The notes: generated by a model not told the origin, from the letters alone. Shown: positions 26,296 through 33,755, counted from the first letter of the stretch. The stretch: DNA of 64,000 nucleotides from Microterricola viridarii (GCF_900104895.1 NZ_LT629742.1:868001-932000), one strand, 5' to 3'. Made by a program: numbers and translations.

Positions 26296-27274
26296 ACAGT
26301 TGTGCCGCGCCGGCCCCGTCGGCGCTGATCGCCCACACGTCATAGTCGCCAGGGCTGCCATCCCGGGGCATCCCATAAAGAAGCATCCGGTTGTCGAGCC
26401 ACTCGATCTGATCGTCCACGCTGCGTGCCTCTGGAAGCACGATTTCCTCGCCTGTTGAGACGCTGCGAACAGCGATCGCCCAGAACGGGCTCGGGGTGTC
26501 GGACACCCTCTTCTTGTAGGCGATGCTGGCGCCGTCTGGCGAGAGGGACGGGCACTCGGCGGTCTTCGCGATCGCTGTCATGGTGCGGGTCGTGAGGTTG
26601 CCCAGTGCCAACCACGTTGCCCCACCGGACGCAACGGTTGCGTAGAAAGTATTGTTGTCCGCTGAGAACGTGACCCCCCAAATGTTGCGGTCTGCGGCAA
26701 GCAGTGGGGCGTCGTTCACGACGATGTCAAAGTTCTCGAGATTGCCCAGATCCTCGCCGGCAACGGTGTGAATCGTGGTTTGAGTCGAAAAGCCGACGGT
26801 CGCGTAATTGTGCCCGGTGACGAAGGCCGTCGTGGCGACGAGGGTGCCGTCCGGGGAGAGGCGTGTCCGACTCGGAATGCCGGCCAGGGGTGACTCGCGG
26901 AGGCGTTGCAGAGACGCATCGTAGAGGGCGGCACCGAATGTCGTGGTGATGCCGCGGTCCGTGTGCAGGCAGCTCACAACGTCCGTGTTCGCCGCAACGC
27001 GGTCGCACGCGATGTCCGTCAGGTTCCGCGGCCCGCTTGGCGCATCGACCGGGACGAAGGCGAGGAGCCCGTACCCTTGGCCCGATGCCGTGTTCCGGAA
27101 CGCAATGTGCTGACCGTCCGGAATCCCCAGCGGCGCATCGGTGGCGTCGACTGCGCTGGGGGCCGAGGATCGTTGCTGATAGTCCTGATATGCAAGCACT
27201 CCATACGTGCCTGCACCGCCAAAGAGCAGCACGCCGACGGCTGCAACGATCAGCACGCGCCCGCGCGCTCTCAC
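26258..27274 (-). CDS. Membrane-anchored TolB-like beta-propeller protein
   Basis: A 338-residue protein started at GTG 27274, which overlaps the MFS stop as GTGA. A single N-terminal membrane span (RVLIVAAVGVLLFGGAGTYGVLAY) anchors an extracytoplasmic domain with repeated blades: SRTRLSPDGTLVATTAF, WGVTFSADNNTFYATVA, CPSLSPDGASIAYKK and IEWLDNRMLLYG, the pattern of WD40/TolB-like propellers. No enzymatic residues are recognised. It is the last gene of a three-gene unit with the WbpD-like and MFS genes and may bind the nascent glycan or a partner protein. Confidence 0.8.
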   Translation of the reverse strand: MRARGRVLIVAAVGVLLFGGAGTYGVLAYQDYQQRSSAPSAVDATDAPLGIPDGQHIAFRNTASGQGYGLLAFVPVDAPSGPRNLTDIACDRVAANTDVVSCLHTDRGITTTFGAALYDASLQRLRESPLAGIPSRTRLSPDGTLVATTAFVTGHNYATVGFSTQTTIHTVAGEDLGNLENFDIVVNDAPLLAADRNIWGVTFSADNNTFYATVASGGATWLALGNLTTRTMTAIAKTAECPSLSPDGASIAYKKRVSDTPSPFWAIAVRSVSTGEEIVLPEARSVDDQIEWLDNRMLLYGMPRDGSPGDYDVWAISADGAGAAQLFIEHAWSPSVLR

Positions 27275-28584
27275 AGGCCCTCCGACCCTTCGGCAGTAGA
27301 AGCGATGCCCCGCACCAGCACACCGGCGACAACGATGGCGACGGCGAGGGCCGACGCGACGATGAGCACGGCGATGCTCTGGCCCACGGCGAACCAGAGC
27401 ACGCCGAACCCGACCGACGCGACGAGTCGCGTCAGCGCGACCACGGTTTGCGCGGCAGCAATCCCGGTTGCGCGCGCGGCCACCGGGGTGTTCACCGCCG
27501 CAAGGGCCGCCAGAACGCCATCTGTGGACGCATAGAACGCGCCGAGGAGGAGCAGGCAGAAGATCGTGGTCACCGCACCCAGACTCGGCGCAGCTGCGCA
27601 CAGGTAGGCGCCCAGCAACGCGAGGTGTCCCATCACGAAGACCCTGCCGCTCCCCAAACGATCAGCCAAGCGCCCACACGGAATCGCCAAGAGCAAGAAT
27701 GCGATGTTGGTTCCCACATAGAGCAGCGGGAACCACAGCGCGGCGAAGCCGTCACGACTTTGTAGAAGCAGGTAGATGAACCCGTCACCGATGGTGACCA
27801 AGCCGAGGATGCCGGCGACCACGAGCACGCGCCGCAGCCGAGGGTCGGCGAGAAGGCGCAGACGGACGCGGCGCTCGACCGGTGATGACTCTGTGCCCTG
27901 CGCGCCACCTCTACCAGCGCGCCGCCGCGCTTGCGGGCGAAGGTTGGGCACGAGGACCACGAGCAGCACAACGCCGAGCACGGCAAACGCGAGCGAAACC
28001 AGGAAGACAGTGTGGTAGCCGTCCGGGATGAGGAGCAGGATCACGAAGGCCAGCAGCGGCCCGGCAGCTGCGCCGATTGTGTCGAGCATGCGGTGGGTGC
28101 CGAATGCGCGGCCAATGCTCTGTCTCTGAGACGCGGCGGAGATCAAAGCATCCCGGGGTGCGGTGCGCAGACCCTTGCCCAGGCGGTCGGCCGTAACGAC
28201 GGCGATTATGGAGGCGAACCCCGTGGCGAAGAGCAACCCAATGCGGGCAACTGCAGACAGCCCGTATCCGGCGAAGGCGACCCATTTGGGGTGATCCCCC
28301 CGGTCAGCGGCCCACCCGCCCGCTATGCGCACGAGCGCGCTGACCCCTTGGTAGAGGCCATCGATGAAGCCGTAGGCAATGGTCGAGAGCCCCAAGGCGC
28401 CTGTGATGTACAGCGGGAGAATCGCAGCGGTGGATTCCGACGAGATGTCAGTGAGCATGCTCACGATGCCCAACGTGATGACGACGGAGGACACGCGCCC
28501 TGAGCGCGAATGGCCTGTCGGCGTCTCGGCGCCGGGGAGGTCGTCTGAGGGCTCCGGAGGCGAGGACGAGAGGGAGATGTACAA
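27271..28584 (-). CDS. Major facilitator superfamily transporter
   Basis: A 437-residue transporter with about 12 membrane segments. GGWAADRGDHPKWVAFAG is the MFS loop 2-3 signature, and DRLGKGLRTAPRDALIS a conserved loop of the drug/metabolite efflux group. The first 30 residues are polar and cytoplasmic. It lies 12 bp downstream of the WbpD-like gene and overlaps the propeller gene, so it is co-expressed with polysaccharide genes; its substrate cannot be inferred. Confidence 0.88.
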   Translation of the reverse strand: MYISLSSSPPEPSDDLPGAETPTGHSRSGRVSSVVITLGIVSMLTDISSESTAAILPLYITGALGLSTIAYGFIDGLYQGVSALVRIAGGWAADRGDHPKWVAFAGYGLSAVARIGLLFATGFASIIAVVTADRLGKGLRTAPRDALISAASQRQSIGRAFGTHRMLDTIGAAAGPLLAFVILLLIPDGYHTVFLVSLAFAVLGVVLLVVLVPNLRPQARRRAGRGGAQGTESSPVERRVRLRLLADPRLRRVLVVAGILGLVTIGDGFIYLLLQSRDGFAALWFPLLYVGTNIAFLLLAIPCGRLADRLGSGRVFVMGHLALLGAYLCAAAPSLGAVTTIFCLLLLGAFYASTDGVLAALAAVNTPVAARATGIAAAQTVVALTRLVASVGFGVLWFAVGQSIAVLIVASALAVAIVVAGVLVRGIASTAEGSEGL

Positions 28585-28596
28585 CGCCGGCGCCGC

Positions 28597-29232
28597 TCAG
28601 GGCTCGATGGGGAGGAGTCTGCCGCTGCTCTCGGAGTAGAGCTCGCCGGTTTCCGGACACTTCCAGATGCTCTCAGCGGAGCGCTGCAGGGGTATGCCCG
28701 CGCGGCCGACCCAGCCGACCTGTCGCGCGGGTACTCCCGCGACAATGGCGAACGCGGGCACGTCCCGGGTCACCACGGCGCCGGCGGCGACGAGCGCCCA
28801 GCGCCCGATCTCGAGCGGAGCGATGCACACGGCTCGCGCGCCGATTGACGCCCCCGTGCGCACCGTCACGCCGACCGCGTTCCAGTCCTCGGCACCCTTT
28901 CGCGAGCCGTCGGGGTTGACCGCCCGCGGGAACTCGTCGTTCGTGAAGACGACCGCCGGCCCGACGAAGACTCCGTCTTCGAGCACGGCCGGCTCGTAGA
29001 CCAACGCGTGGTTCTGCACCTTGCAGTTGTCGCCCAGCGTGACACCCGGCCCGATGTACGCCCCGCGGCCGATCACGCAGCCGGAGCCGATGCTCGCGAG
29101 CTCACGCAACTGAGCCAGGTGCCACACCGCTGATCCTGCGCCGATGTGCGCGCTCGCGTCGACATCGGCGGTCGCGGCAATGAGCGCGGCCGGCGGGCTC
29201 GGGGGCACCCTCTTGCGTGCCGGGTCATCCAT
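28597..29232 (-). CDS. WbpD-like hexapeptide N-acetyltransferase
   Basis: A 211-residue left-handed beta-helix acyltransferase. The start at 29232 has an AAGGA ribosome site eight bases upstream. Hexapeptide steps run from ADVDASAHIGAGSAVWH through GCVIGRGAYIGPGVTLG to IGARAVCIAPLEIG, with KVQNHALVYEPAVLEDGVF and VFTNDEFPRA, both hallmarks of WbpD-type UDP-3-amino-glucuronate N-acetyltransferases. The C-terminal WKCPETGELYSE tail is also found in that subgroup. It would acetylate the 3-amino group made by a WbpE-like aminotransferase such as the one at 3491. First gene of a unit with the MFS and propeller genes; its 265-bp leader holds the duplicated hairpin element. Confidence 0.88.
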   Translation of the reverse strand: MDDPARKRVPPSPPAALIAATADVDASAHIGAGSAVWHLAQLRELASIGSGCVIGRGAYIGPGVTLGDNCKVQNHALVYEPAVLEDGVFVGPAVVFTNDEFPRAVNPDGSRKGAEDWNAVGVTVRTGASIGARAVCIAPLEIGRWALVAAGAVVTRDVPAFAIVAGVPARQVGWVGRAGIPLQRSAESIWKCPETGELYSESSGRLLPIEP

Positions 29233-29439
29233 GGTCGTCCTTCGTGTGCCGAAGGGCGCAGCGCGCCGTGGCGAGAGCTGGATGGCGGGGCCTAGGCATG
29301 GCCGCACCGCAATCCGGTGCGGAGGGGTGATGCCGAGAGAATCCCGAGGCTGGGTCGGCCGGCGCCAACAGGCGCAGCAGGTGGGGGACCTAACTGCCAA
29401 TGTGGTGGTCGGCACGCTTTCACAGCGATCACGGTTGCT

Positions 29440-29463
29440 CCTGCATTTCGGGCCTACAGGTAC
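29440..29463 (-). promoter_or_regulatory. Duplicated hairpin element upstream of wbpD-like gene
   Basis: On the minus strand CCTGTA and TGCAGG form a 6-bp stem (one U-G pair) around a nine-base loop GGCCCGAAA, preceded by GTA. The same 24 bases occur at 31715-31738 with a single change (loop G to A), and similarity continues downstream (GTGAYCGCT). It lies 207 bases before the start of the acetyltransferase. It may be a leader-RNA structure or an operator. Confidence 0.6.
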
Positions 29464-29496
29464 GGCGGCGGGCGAGCCGCCGAAGTTGACAACGCC

Positions 29497-30045
29497 TCAA
29501 CTCTTGTCGTTCCCGAGCCTACGCCTGGCCCTGTCGAGCCCAATGCCCCAATTCGGGGGCCGACTTTCCGCGGCGCGTTGCGGGTGAGCGCACCCAATCT
29601 CGACCGCGTCCAGCGCCCGGCGCAGTGCACTGCTGGCGGTGGTGATCGTGTAGGGGAAGTAGACCACCTCGACTCCGATGTCGGCGAAGGTGAATTCCAG
29701 TGCGTGCCCCCGCTCGGTGCCCTTCCAGTCATCGCCCTTGAAGTAGATGTCGAAGCCGACGCGCTGCCACGTTTCCAGCTTGTCGAGGGCGGTTTCGGCG
29801 ACGGCCTCATCGACAAAGGAGATGTGTCGAACGATCTCCAGCCTCTCCGCGAGCGGAACCACGGCAGCGGAGCCACGAGTGTGGAGGAGCACCTCATCCG
29901 ACACGACTCCGGCGATGAGGTAGTCGCACTGACTCTTGGCGTGGCGAAGGATGTTCAGGTGGCCGACGTGGAACATGTCGAATGCGCCGCCGGCATAGCC
30001 CACGCGGTGGCGGATCCGCTCACCGGCAGTGGAGCGGCTCTCCAT
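29497..30045 (-). CDS. Glycerol-3-phosphate cytidylyltransferase-like nucleotidyltransferase
   Basis: A 182-residue nucleotidyltransferase. VGYAGGAFDMFHVGHLNIL contains the HxGH catalytic motif, IYFKGDDWKGTERG the central conserved block, and TITTASSALRRAL stands in for the ISTTxIK motif of TagD-type enzymes. ATG 30045 overlaps the stop of the sugar-transferase gene, which sets the start; an in-frame upstream extension is rejected. TagD makes CDP-glycerol; here it may provide a CDP-polyol for phosphodiester decoration of the glycan. The last 30 or so residues are not conserved in the family and read through the C4/G4 palindrome at 29544. Confidence 0.83.
   Translation of the reverse strand: MESRSTAGERIRHRVGYAGGAFDMFHVGHLNILRHAKSQCDYLIAGVVSDEVLLHTRGSAAVVPLAERLEIVRHISFVDEAVAETALDKLETWQRVGFDIYFKGDDWKGTERGHALEFTFADIGVEVVYFPYTITTASSALRRALDAVEIGCAHPQRAAESRPPNWGIGLDRARRRLGNDKS
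29544..29560 (-). promoter_or_regulatory. C4/G4 palindrome (site B)
   Basis: CCCCAATTC-GGGGG, flanked by GC, lies in the last codons of the cytidylyltransferase gene and 312 bases before the wbpD-like start. On the minus strand it reads GGCCCCCGAATTGGGGCA, the same as site A except for one core base and the last bases. Being inside a coding tail yet so close to site A in sequence argues for a functional signal rather than codon constraint. Confidence 0.5.
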
Positions 30046-31586
30046 CAGTAGGCCCCGCGGGGGCTGATGACGGTCCTGAACGTGCGCCAGATGATCATCA
30101 CGTCTCCGGTCAGCGACCAATTCTCAACGTAATAGAGGTCGAGCCGGATGCTCTCCTCCCAGCTCAGGTCAGAGCGGCCGCTGATCTGCCAGAGACCCGT
30201 GATCCCCGGCTTGATGAACAGCCGGCGGTGCGCGCTGCCCTCGTAGGACTCGACCTCGGTGGCCAGAGGGGGCCGCGGCCCCACGACACTCATGTCGCCG
30301 ACCAGGGCGTTCCAGATCTGCGGCAGCTCGTCCAGCGAGTACTTGCGCAGAACGCGCCCGGCGCGGGTTACCCGCGGATCATTGCGCAGTTTGAACAGCA
30401 CACCGGCGCCCTCGTTCTGGTCGAGCAGCCCGGCGAGGTCGTCCTCGGCGGTCTGCACCATCGAACGGAACTTGAGCATCTGGAAGCTGCGCCCGTTGCG
30501 GCCACAGCGCTCCTGTCGAAACAGGACGGGCCCGGGGCTGTCGAGCTTGACGACGACGGCGATTGCAACCATCAGCGGGAACAGCGCGACGAGCGCGAGG
30601 GCCGCCAGCGTGACGTCCAGGGTGCGCTTGAGGATGTGCTTGCCGCCCTCGAAGCTCGGGATCTCGACGTGGATGAGTGGGAGGCCCTCGACTGGCCGGA
30701 AGTGGATGCGCGGGCCAGCCACATCAGTGAGTCGAGAGGAGAGCACCAGCTCAGCCGCGGTGCCTTCCAAATCCCAGCCGAGGTTTCGGATGAACTCGCT
30801 GCCGCCGTCTGGGTTGCCGGCGACGATGACGGTGTCTGCGTAGACGGCTTCGGCCGCCTGGGCGATGCCGGCGAGGCCGGACACAACCGGCACGCTCTGC
30901 GTGCCGACGTTGAGGAACTCGCTGGCGCCGTCCTGGAGTGAGACGCCGACCACATGGAAGGCAGCACCGGACTTCGACTCGATCTGCGAGATGACGTAGC
31001 TGACATCCTCGCGCTTGCCGACGACTATGGCCCGGGCCAGGTAGTGCCCGAAAGATCGCTGGTGCAGCAGCCACTTGCGCCACAGCCAGCGATCGAGCAC
31101 GAGGCAGGCGATGCCGATTGGCAGCGCGATGATGAAGTAGCCCCGGGCGACGTTGACTTGGAGCACCAGGAACGTGATCGCCAGCAGCCCGAAGGCGAGC
31201 GCACTGGCGTTGACGACTCGCTTGTACTCGAGCGCTCCGACGCCGACGACGTGGGGGGCCCGCGTGTGGAAGGCGGCCAGGGTCAGCAGCCAGGCACCGA
31301 GGACGAGGGCGGTCACGGTGGCGTACTCCGCGGCCAGGAGCTCGGACCGCCTGAGAGCGTCGCTGGAGAAGAAGCCGACGAGGCCGACGGCGACGACGAC
31401 CGAGAAGATGATGCTGACATCGGTCAGTCGCAACCGGTCCCGATAGCGACGGGCCCAGCGCAGGCCGGAGGCGGGGTAGTCGGCGGCCAGAGCCTGAGCT
31501 TGCGGCTTCAGCGTCGGTGCACCGACCAGCTTCAGCCGGCGCGGCAGCGGAGGTGTGTTGGGCTCCACAGAGCGGAACTCACTCAT
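30045..31586 (-). CDS. Polyprenyl-phosphate sugar-phosphate transferase (WbaP/CpsE-like)
   Basis: A 513-residue enzyme that starts glycan assembly by moving a sugar-1-phosphate to undecaprenyl phosphate. Five N-terminal membrane segments (about residues 50-185) and a CoA-binding-like middle domain (about 190-300) precede the membrane-anchored catalytic domain: KRTLDVTLAALALVALFPL, FRQERCGRNGRSFQMLKFRSM, RKYSLDELPQIWNALVGDMS, VGPRPP and GITGLWQISGRS. It is the first gene of the minus-strand unit with the cytidylyltransferase. Its leader is over 250 bases long and carries the site A palindrome and a hairpin element. Confidence 0.93.
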   Translation of the reverse strand: MSEFRSVEPNTPPLPRRLKLVGAPTLKPQAQALAADYPASGLRWARRYRDRLRLTDVSIIFSVVVAVGLVGFFSSDALRRSELLAAEYATVTALVLGAWLLTLAAFHTRAPHVVGVGALEYKRVVNASALAFGLLAITFLVLQVNVARGYFIIALPIGIACLVLDRWLWRKWLLHQRSFGHYLARAIVVGKREDVSYVISQIESKSGAAFHVVGVSLQDGASEFLNVGTQSVPVVSGLAGIAQAAEAVYADTVIVAGNPDGGSEFIRNLGWDLEGTAAELVLSSRLTDVAGPRIHFRPVEGLPLIHVEIPSFEGGKHILKRTLDVTLAALALVALFPLMVAIAVVVKLDSPGPVLFRQERCGRNGRSFQMLKFRSMVQTAEDDLAGLLDQNEGAGVLFKLRNDPRVTRAGRVLRKYSLDELPQIWNALVGDMSVVGPRPPLATEVESYEGSAHRRLFIKPGITGLWQISGRSDLSWEESIRLDLYYVENWSLTGDVMIIWRTFRTVISPRGAY

Positions 31587-31714
31587 GGTCCCACCGCAGA
31601 ACAGCGCGAGATGCGAGCGGTGCGAACAGCGACCGGAGGGGCGCGGGGGTGCTGGATTCTTGAACTAGAGGTTGACGATTGGGTCGACAAAAAATTAGAG
31701 CGGTCACAAATATC

Positions 31715-31738
31715 CCTGCATTTCGGGTCTACAGGTAC
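31715..31738 (-). promoter_or_regulatory. Duplicated hairpin element upstream of sugar transferase gene
   Basis: Second copy of the element at 29440: on the minus strand CCTGTA and TGCAGG pair around loop GACCCGAAA, preceded by GTA. It is 128 bases before the sugar transferase start. Similarity with the other copy continues for about 20 bases (GTGACCGCT against GTGATCGCT) and then stops, so it is not a general duplication of the locus. Confidence 0.6.
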
Positions 31739-31854
31739 TGCGTCGGGTGAACTCAAGATCAGCTTTGACAAGGTCGCTAGGACGACCGAATCAAGAAGTG
31801 AAAACCTCTCAGCTAATCTCGTGCATGACCTTACGCCCCGTCGGCCAGCCCGGT

Positions 31855-31873
31855 ATACCCCAATTTGGGGGCC
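31855..31873 (-). promoter_or_regulatory. C4/G4 palindrome (site A)
   Basis: ATACCCC-AATTT-GGGGGCC on the plus strand; the best member of the family. It sits about 270 bases upstream of the sugar transferase start and 38 bases from the cold-shock gene terminator. Confidence 0.5.
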
Positions 31874-31910
31874 ATCGCCGGGGCTGCTGCTCGGAGCGCT
31901 CCGCTCAACG

Positions 31911-31939
31911 AAAAAACGGCCCCGCCGAAGCGGGGCCGT
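31911..31939 (-). terminator. Rho-independent terminator of cold-shock gene
   Basis: A 10-bp perfect stem (ACGGCCCCGC / GCGGGGCCGT) with a TTCG tetraloop on the minus strand, followed by a run of five to six T. It lies 55 bases after the csp stop. Confidence 0.9.
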
Positions 31940-31993
31940 TCAATGACCTTGGAGGTCTAGCGCACGGCCCGAGGGCGGTGCGCGGTACTCAGA

Positions 31994-32197
31994 CTAGAGC
32001 GGGCGGATGTTCTCAGCCTGCAGGCCCTTGGGGCCACGGGCGGTCTCGAACTCGACCTTCTGGTTCTCGTCGAGGCTGCGGTAGCCATCGGTTGCGATTG
32101 CGGAGAAGTGCGCGAACACGTCGGCGCTTCCGTCGTCGGGGGTGATGAAGCCGAAGCCCTTTTCAGCGTTGAACCACTTCACGGTGCCGGTTGCCAT
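31994..32197 (-). CDS. cspA: Cold-shock protein
   Basis: A 67-residue single OB-fold domain. It has the RNP1 motif [10 protein letters not shown] and RNP2 DVFAHFSAI, with the usual [12 protein letters not shown] start and ENIRPL end; length is standard. It binds single-stranded RNA/DNA and acts as an RNA chaperone in the cytoplasm. The 309-bp gene-free region upstream suggests a long 5' untranslated region, as is common for cold-shock genes, and a strong terminator follows. Confidence 0.96.
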   Translation of the reverse strand: MATGTVKWFNAEKGFGFITPDDGSADVFAHFSAIATDGYRSLDENQKVEFETARGPKGLQAENIRPL

Positions 32198-32506
32198 TTT
32201 TGTCTCTCATTCATGAGGTCTCGATCGAATTCGACCTTCGAATCCGAGCGTCGCGTGTCTTGATTCGCCCTCAGAAAAGCGACCATGAACCGGGTTAGTT
32301 CGTGGTTGCTTGAAATACAATGCGCAACACAACAACTTGAGCGTCAACACTAGCTCATGAAGGCGTGATAATGGTGAACTTTTTTTGAAGCGTGATACGG
32401 ATCGTTACAAAAGTGCCGAAAACCGCGTGATTTCGCGCCGATCTCCCGCTCCCTGTGAAGTCCCGTCATGCGGAGGGCGCGGGTGTGGCACGAGCCGTTT
32501 TGACTC
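32198..32506 (-). promoter_or_regulatory. Leader/promoter region of the cold-shock gene
   Basis: No gene is visible in these 309 bases. The region is A/T-rich compared with its surroundings and includes a TTGACG box on the minus strand (32342-32347) and a long stretch up to the csp ATG, which would be a 5' untranslated region of over 100 bases. No structured riboswitch class was recognised. Confidence 0.5.
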
Positions 32507-32923
32507 TCAGGCGGCCTTGCGCAGTTCGTGGCCGTGCACGGTGAGCGCGTAGATCACGAGCACGTCGAGGGCGATGACGATGAGTGACCACCAGGGTTGG
32601 ACCGGCAACAGGAAAAGCTGCCCGACGGCGTTGATGATGACGAGGATGACGGCGACGATGCGGGCCCAGGTTGCTCCGGCGAGCATTGCCAGCGCGACGA
32701 CGATGAGGGCGAGGCCGCTGATCATGTGCCACCACCCCCACCCCTGCACGTCGAGGAGGAAGAGGGACCCATTTGACGTCGCGAAGTACGCGCTGTCGGG
32801 CCCGATGATGGCCATGAGGCCGTAGAACGCGTCGAAGATTCCCGCCGTCATGAGCACGAACCCCGCGAACCAACCCCAACCGACCCAGCCTGTGGTTTCA
32901 GTCTTCGATGCAGTCTCGGACAT
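32507..32923 (-). CDS. Small four-span membrane protein (DUF7144-like)
   Basis: A 138-residue integral membrane protein with four hydrophobic segments (about 15-38, 60-83, 88-105, 110-130). GWVGWGWFAGFVLMTAGIFD at the N-terminus and WGWWHMISGLALIVVALAML are typical of the DUF7144 family common in actinobacteria. Ends in the polar HGHELRKAA. It is monocistronic, between the cold-shock gene and the tRNA genes. No function is known for the family. Confidence 0.8.
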   Translation of the reverse strand: MSETASKTETTGWVGWGWFAGFVLMTAGIFDAFYGLMAIIGPDSAYFATSNGSLFLLDVQGWGWWHMISGLALIVVALAMLAGATWARIVAVILVIINAVGQLFLLPVQPWWSLIVIALDVLVIYALTVHGHELRKAA

Positions 32924-33080
32924 CTCTCAACCTCCCGGACAATGCCGACGCACGCACGGCCGTTGCAGTGCGCTTCGACGGGTTTCCGTCACGGTACTGA
33001 GGCTGTGAGCGGGCGGGCATCACGCAGGTCGGGTGATCTTGCCGGGTGCCGGCGTGGCCGGGCGGCGGTGCGTGGGCAAC

Positions 33081-33117
33081 AAAAAAGCCCCCGCAGAACC
33101 GAAGTTCTGCGGGGGCT
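33081..33117 (-). terminator. Rho-independent terminator after tRNA-Phe
   Basis: A 14-bp perfect stem (AGCCCCCGCAGAAC / GTTCTGCGGGGGCT) with a TTCG loop on the minus strand and six T after it. It ends the tRNA transcription unit. Confidence 0.92.
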
Positions 33118-33124
33118 TGTCTTG

Positions 33125-33197
33125 TGGCTCCGACCGGCGTCGATCCGGTGACCTTTCGATTTTCAGTCGAACGCTCTACCAACTGAGCTACAGAGCC
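33125..33197 (-). tRNA. tRNA-Phe (GAA)
   Basis: 73 bases with acceptor GGCTCTG/CGGAGCC, D-loop AGCTCAGTTGGTAGAGC, anticodon GAA in ACTGAAAATC, and T-arm around GGATCGACGCC. The discriminator is A and CCA is not encoded. Confidence 0.95.
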
Positions 33198-33229
33198 CGG
33201 AGCATTCGAAAATGCTGCCGAGAAGGAGA

Positions 33230-33253
33230 AAGCCCCAACTTTCGAAGGGGCTT
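33230..33253 (-). terminator. Weak hairpin between tRNA-Asp and tRNA-Phe
   Basis: AAGCCCC and GGGGCTT pair around a ten-base loop, followed on the minus strand by TCTCC. It may act as a processing site or weak terminator within the tRNA cluster. Confidence 0.35.
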
Positions 33254-33263
33254 GTCGCCTGAG

Positions 33264-33337
33264 CGACCCTGACGGGACTTGAACCCGCGACCTCCGCCGT
33301 GACAGGGCGGCACGCTAACCAACTGCGCTACAGGGCC
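33264..33337 (-). tRNA. tRNA-Asp (GTC)
   Basis: 74 bases with acceptor GGCCCTG/CAGGGTC (one G-U pair), anticodon GTC in the CCTGTCACGG loop, T-arm GCGGGTTCAAGTCCCGT, discriminator G, no encoded CCA. Confidence 0.95.
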
Positions 33338-33398
33338 TCGTGAGAAGCTATTCAATTATATATGTTGCGGTGTTTCTATTATGACCTATTCAGTTATG

Positions 33399-33471
33399 TG
33401 ACCCCAACGGGATTCGAACCCGTGCTGCCGCCGTGAAAGGGCGGTGTCCTAGGCCACTAAACGATGGGGCC
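33399..33471 (-). tRNA. tRNA-Glu (TTC)
   Basis: 73 bases with acceptor GGCCCCA/TGGGGTC, anticodon TTC in CCTTTCACGG, and T-arm ACGGGTTCGAATCCCGT. The A/T-rich 61 bases between it and tRNA-Asp could hold a second promoter. Confidence 0.95.
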
Positions 33472-33711
33472 GGATTGTCTTGAAGTGCAGGACAACCGAG
33501 GCATAAGCATACGTGGATTTCGGGCCGGCGCAAAAACGGCTGCGCCCGGGCGTGTCTCACGCGCGTCGAAGTTGCCGCCACGGCCTCAAATCTCCCCAGT
33601 TTCGGCCCTTCTCCGGGCTAGTCTCGCCGTGACTGCGCAGTGTGCGCTTCCGCACGCTCGCCGAACCGAGTTGTTACTGTTGTCAGAGTTGCCAGTGCTA
33701 CCGCTGTGACG

Positions 33712-33729
33712 GAAGTTACTTGTCGAGGG
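33712..33729 (-). promoter_or_regulatory. Possible MtrA box upstream of peptidoglycan hydrolases
   Basis: On the minus strand GTAACTTCCGTCACAGCG has two half-sites, GTAAC and GTCACAGCG, nine bases apart. As I recall it, the mycobacterial response regulator MtrA binds direct repeats resembling GTCACAgcg and controls cell-wall hydrolases. The site lies 27 bases before the M23 start, so it could repress or activate. This is a pattern match only. Confidence 0.3.
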
Positions 33730-33755
33730 TTTCGGGACTCTCGAACGGGGGAGAG

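Larger units (their letters stand above)
31587..31910 (-). promoter_or_regulatory. Long gene-free leader region of the sugar transferase gene
   Basis: No protein is credible between 31587 and 31910. The stretch is much more A/T-rich than its surroundings around 31670-31830 and holds, in the direction of the sugar transferase gene, the C4/G4 palindrome (31855-31873), a GGGGCGTAAGGTCATGCACG block shared with the leader at 23400, and the hairpin at 31715-31738. This suggests a complex promoter with a long 5' untranslated region. Confidence 0.6.

Noticed and set aside
28286-28306. CCCATTTGGGG in the MFS gene as another C4/G4 palindrome
   Set aside because: Arms are only three paired bases, it is deep in coding sequence and is not near any gene start.
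33472-33755. Looked for a ydaO-type c-di-AMP riboswitch before the cell-wall hydrolase pair, where it is common in actinobacteria
   Set aside because: I could not find the conserved core or a matching fold; only an MtrA-like site and short inverted repeats are present.
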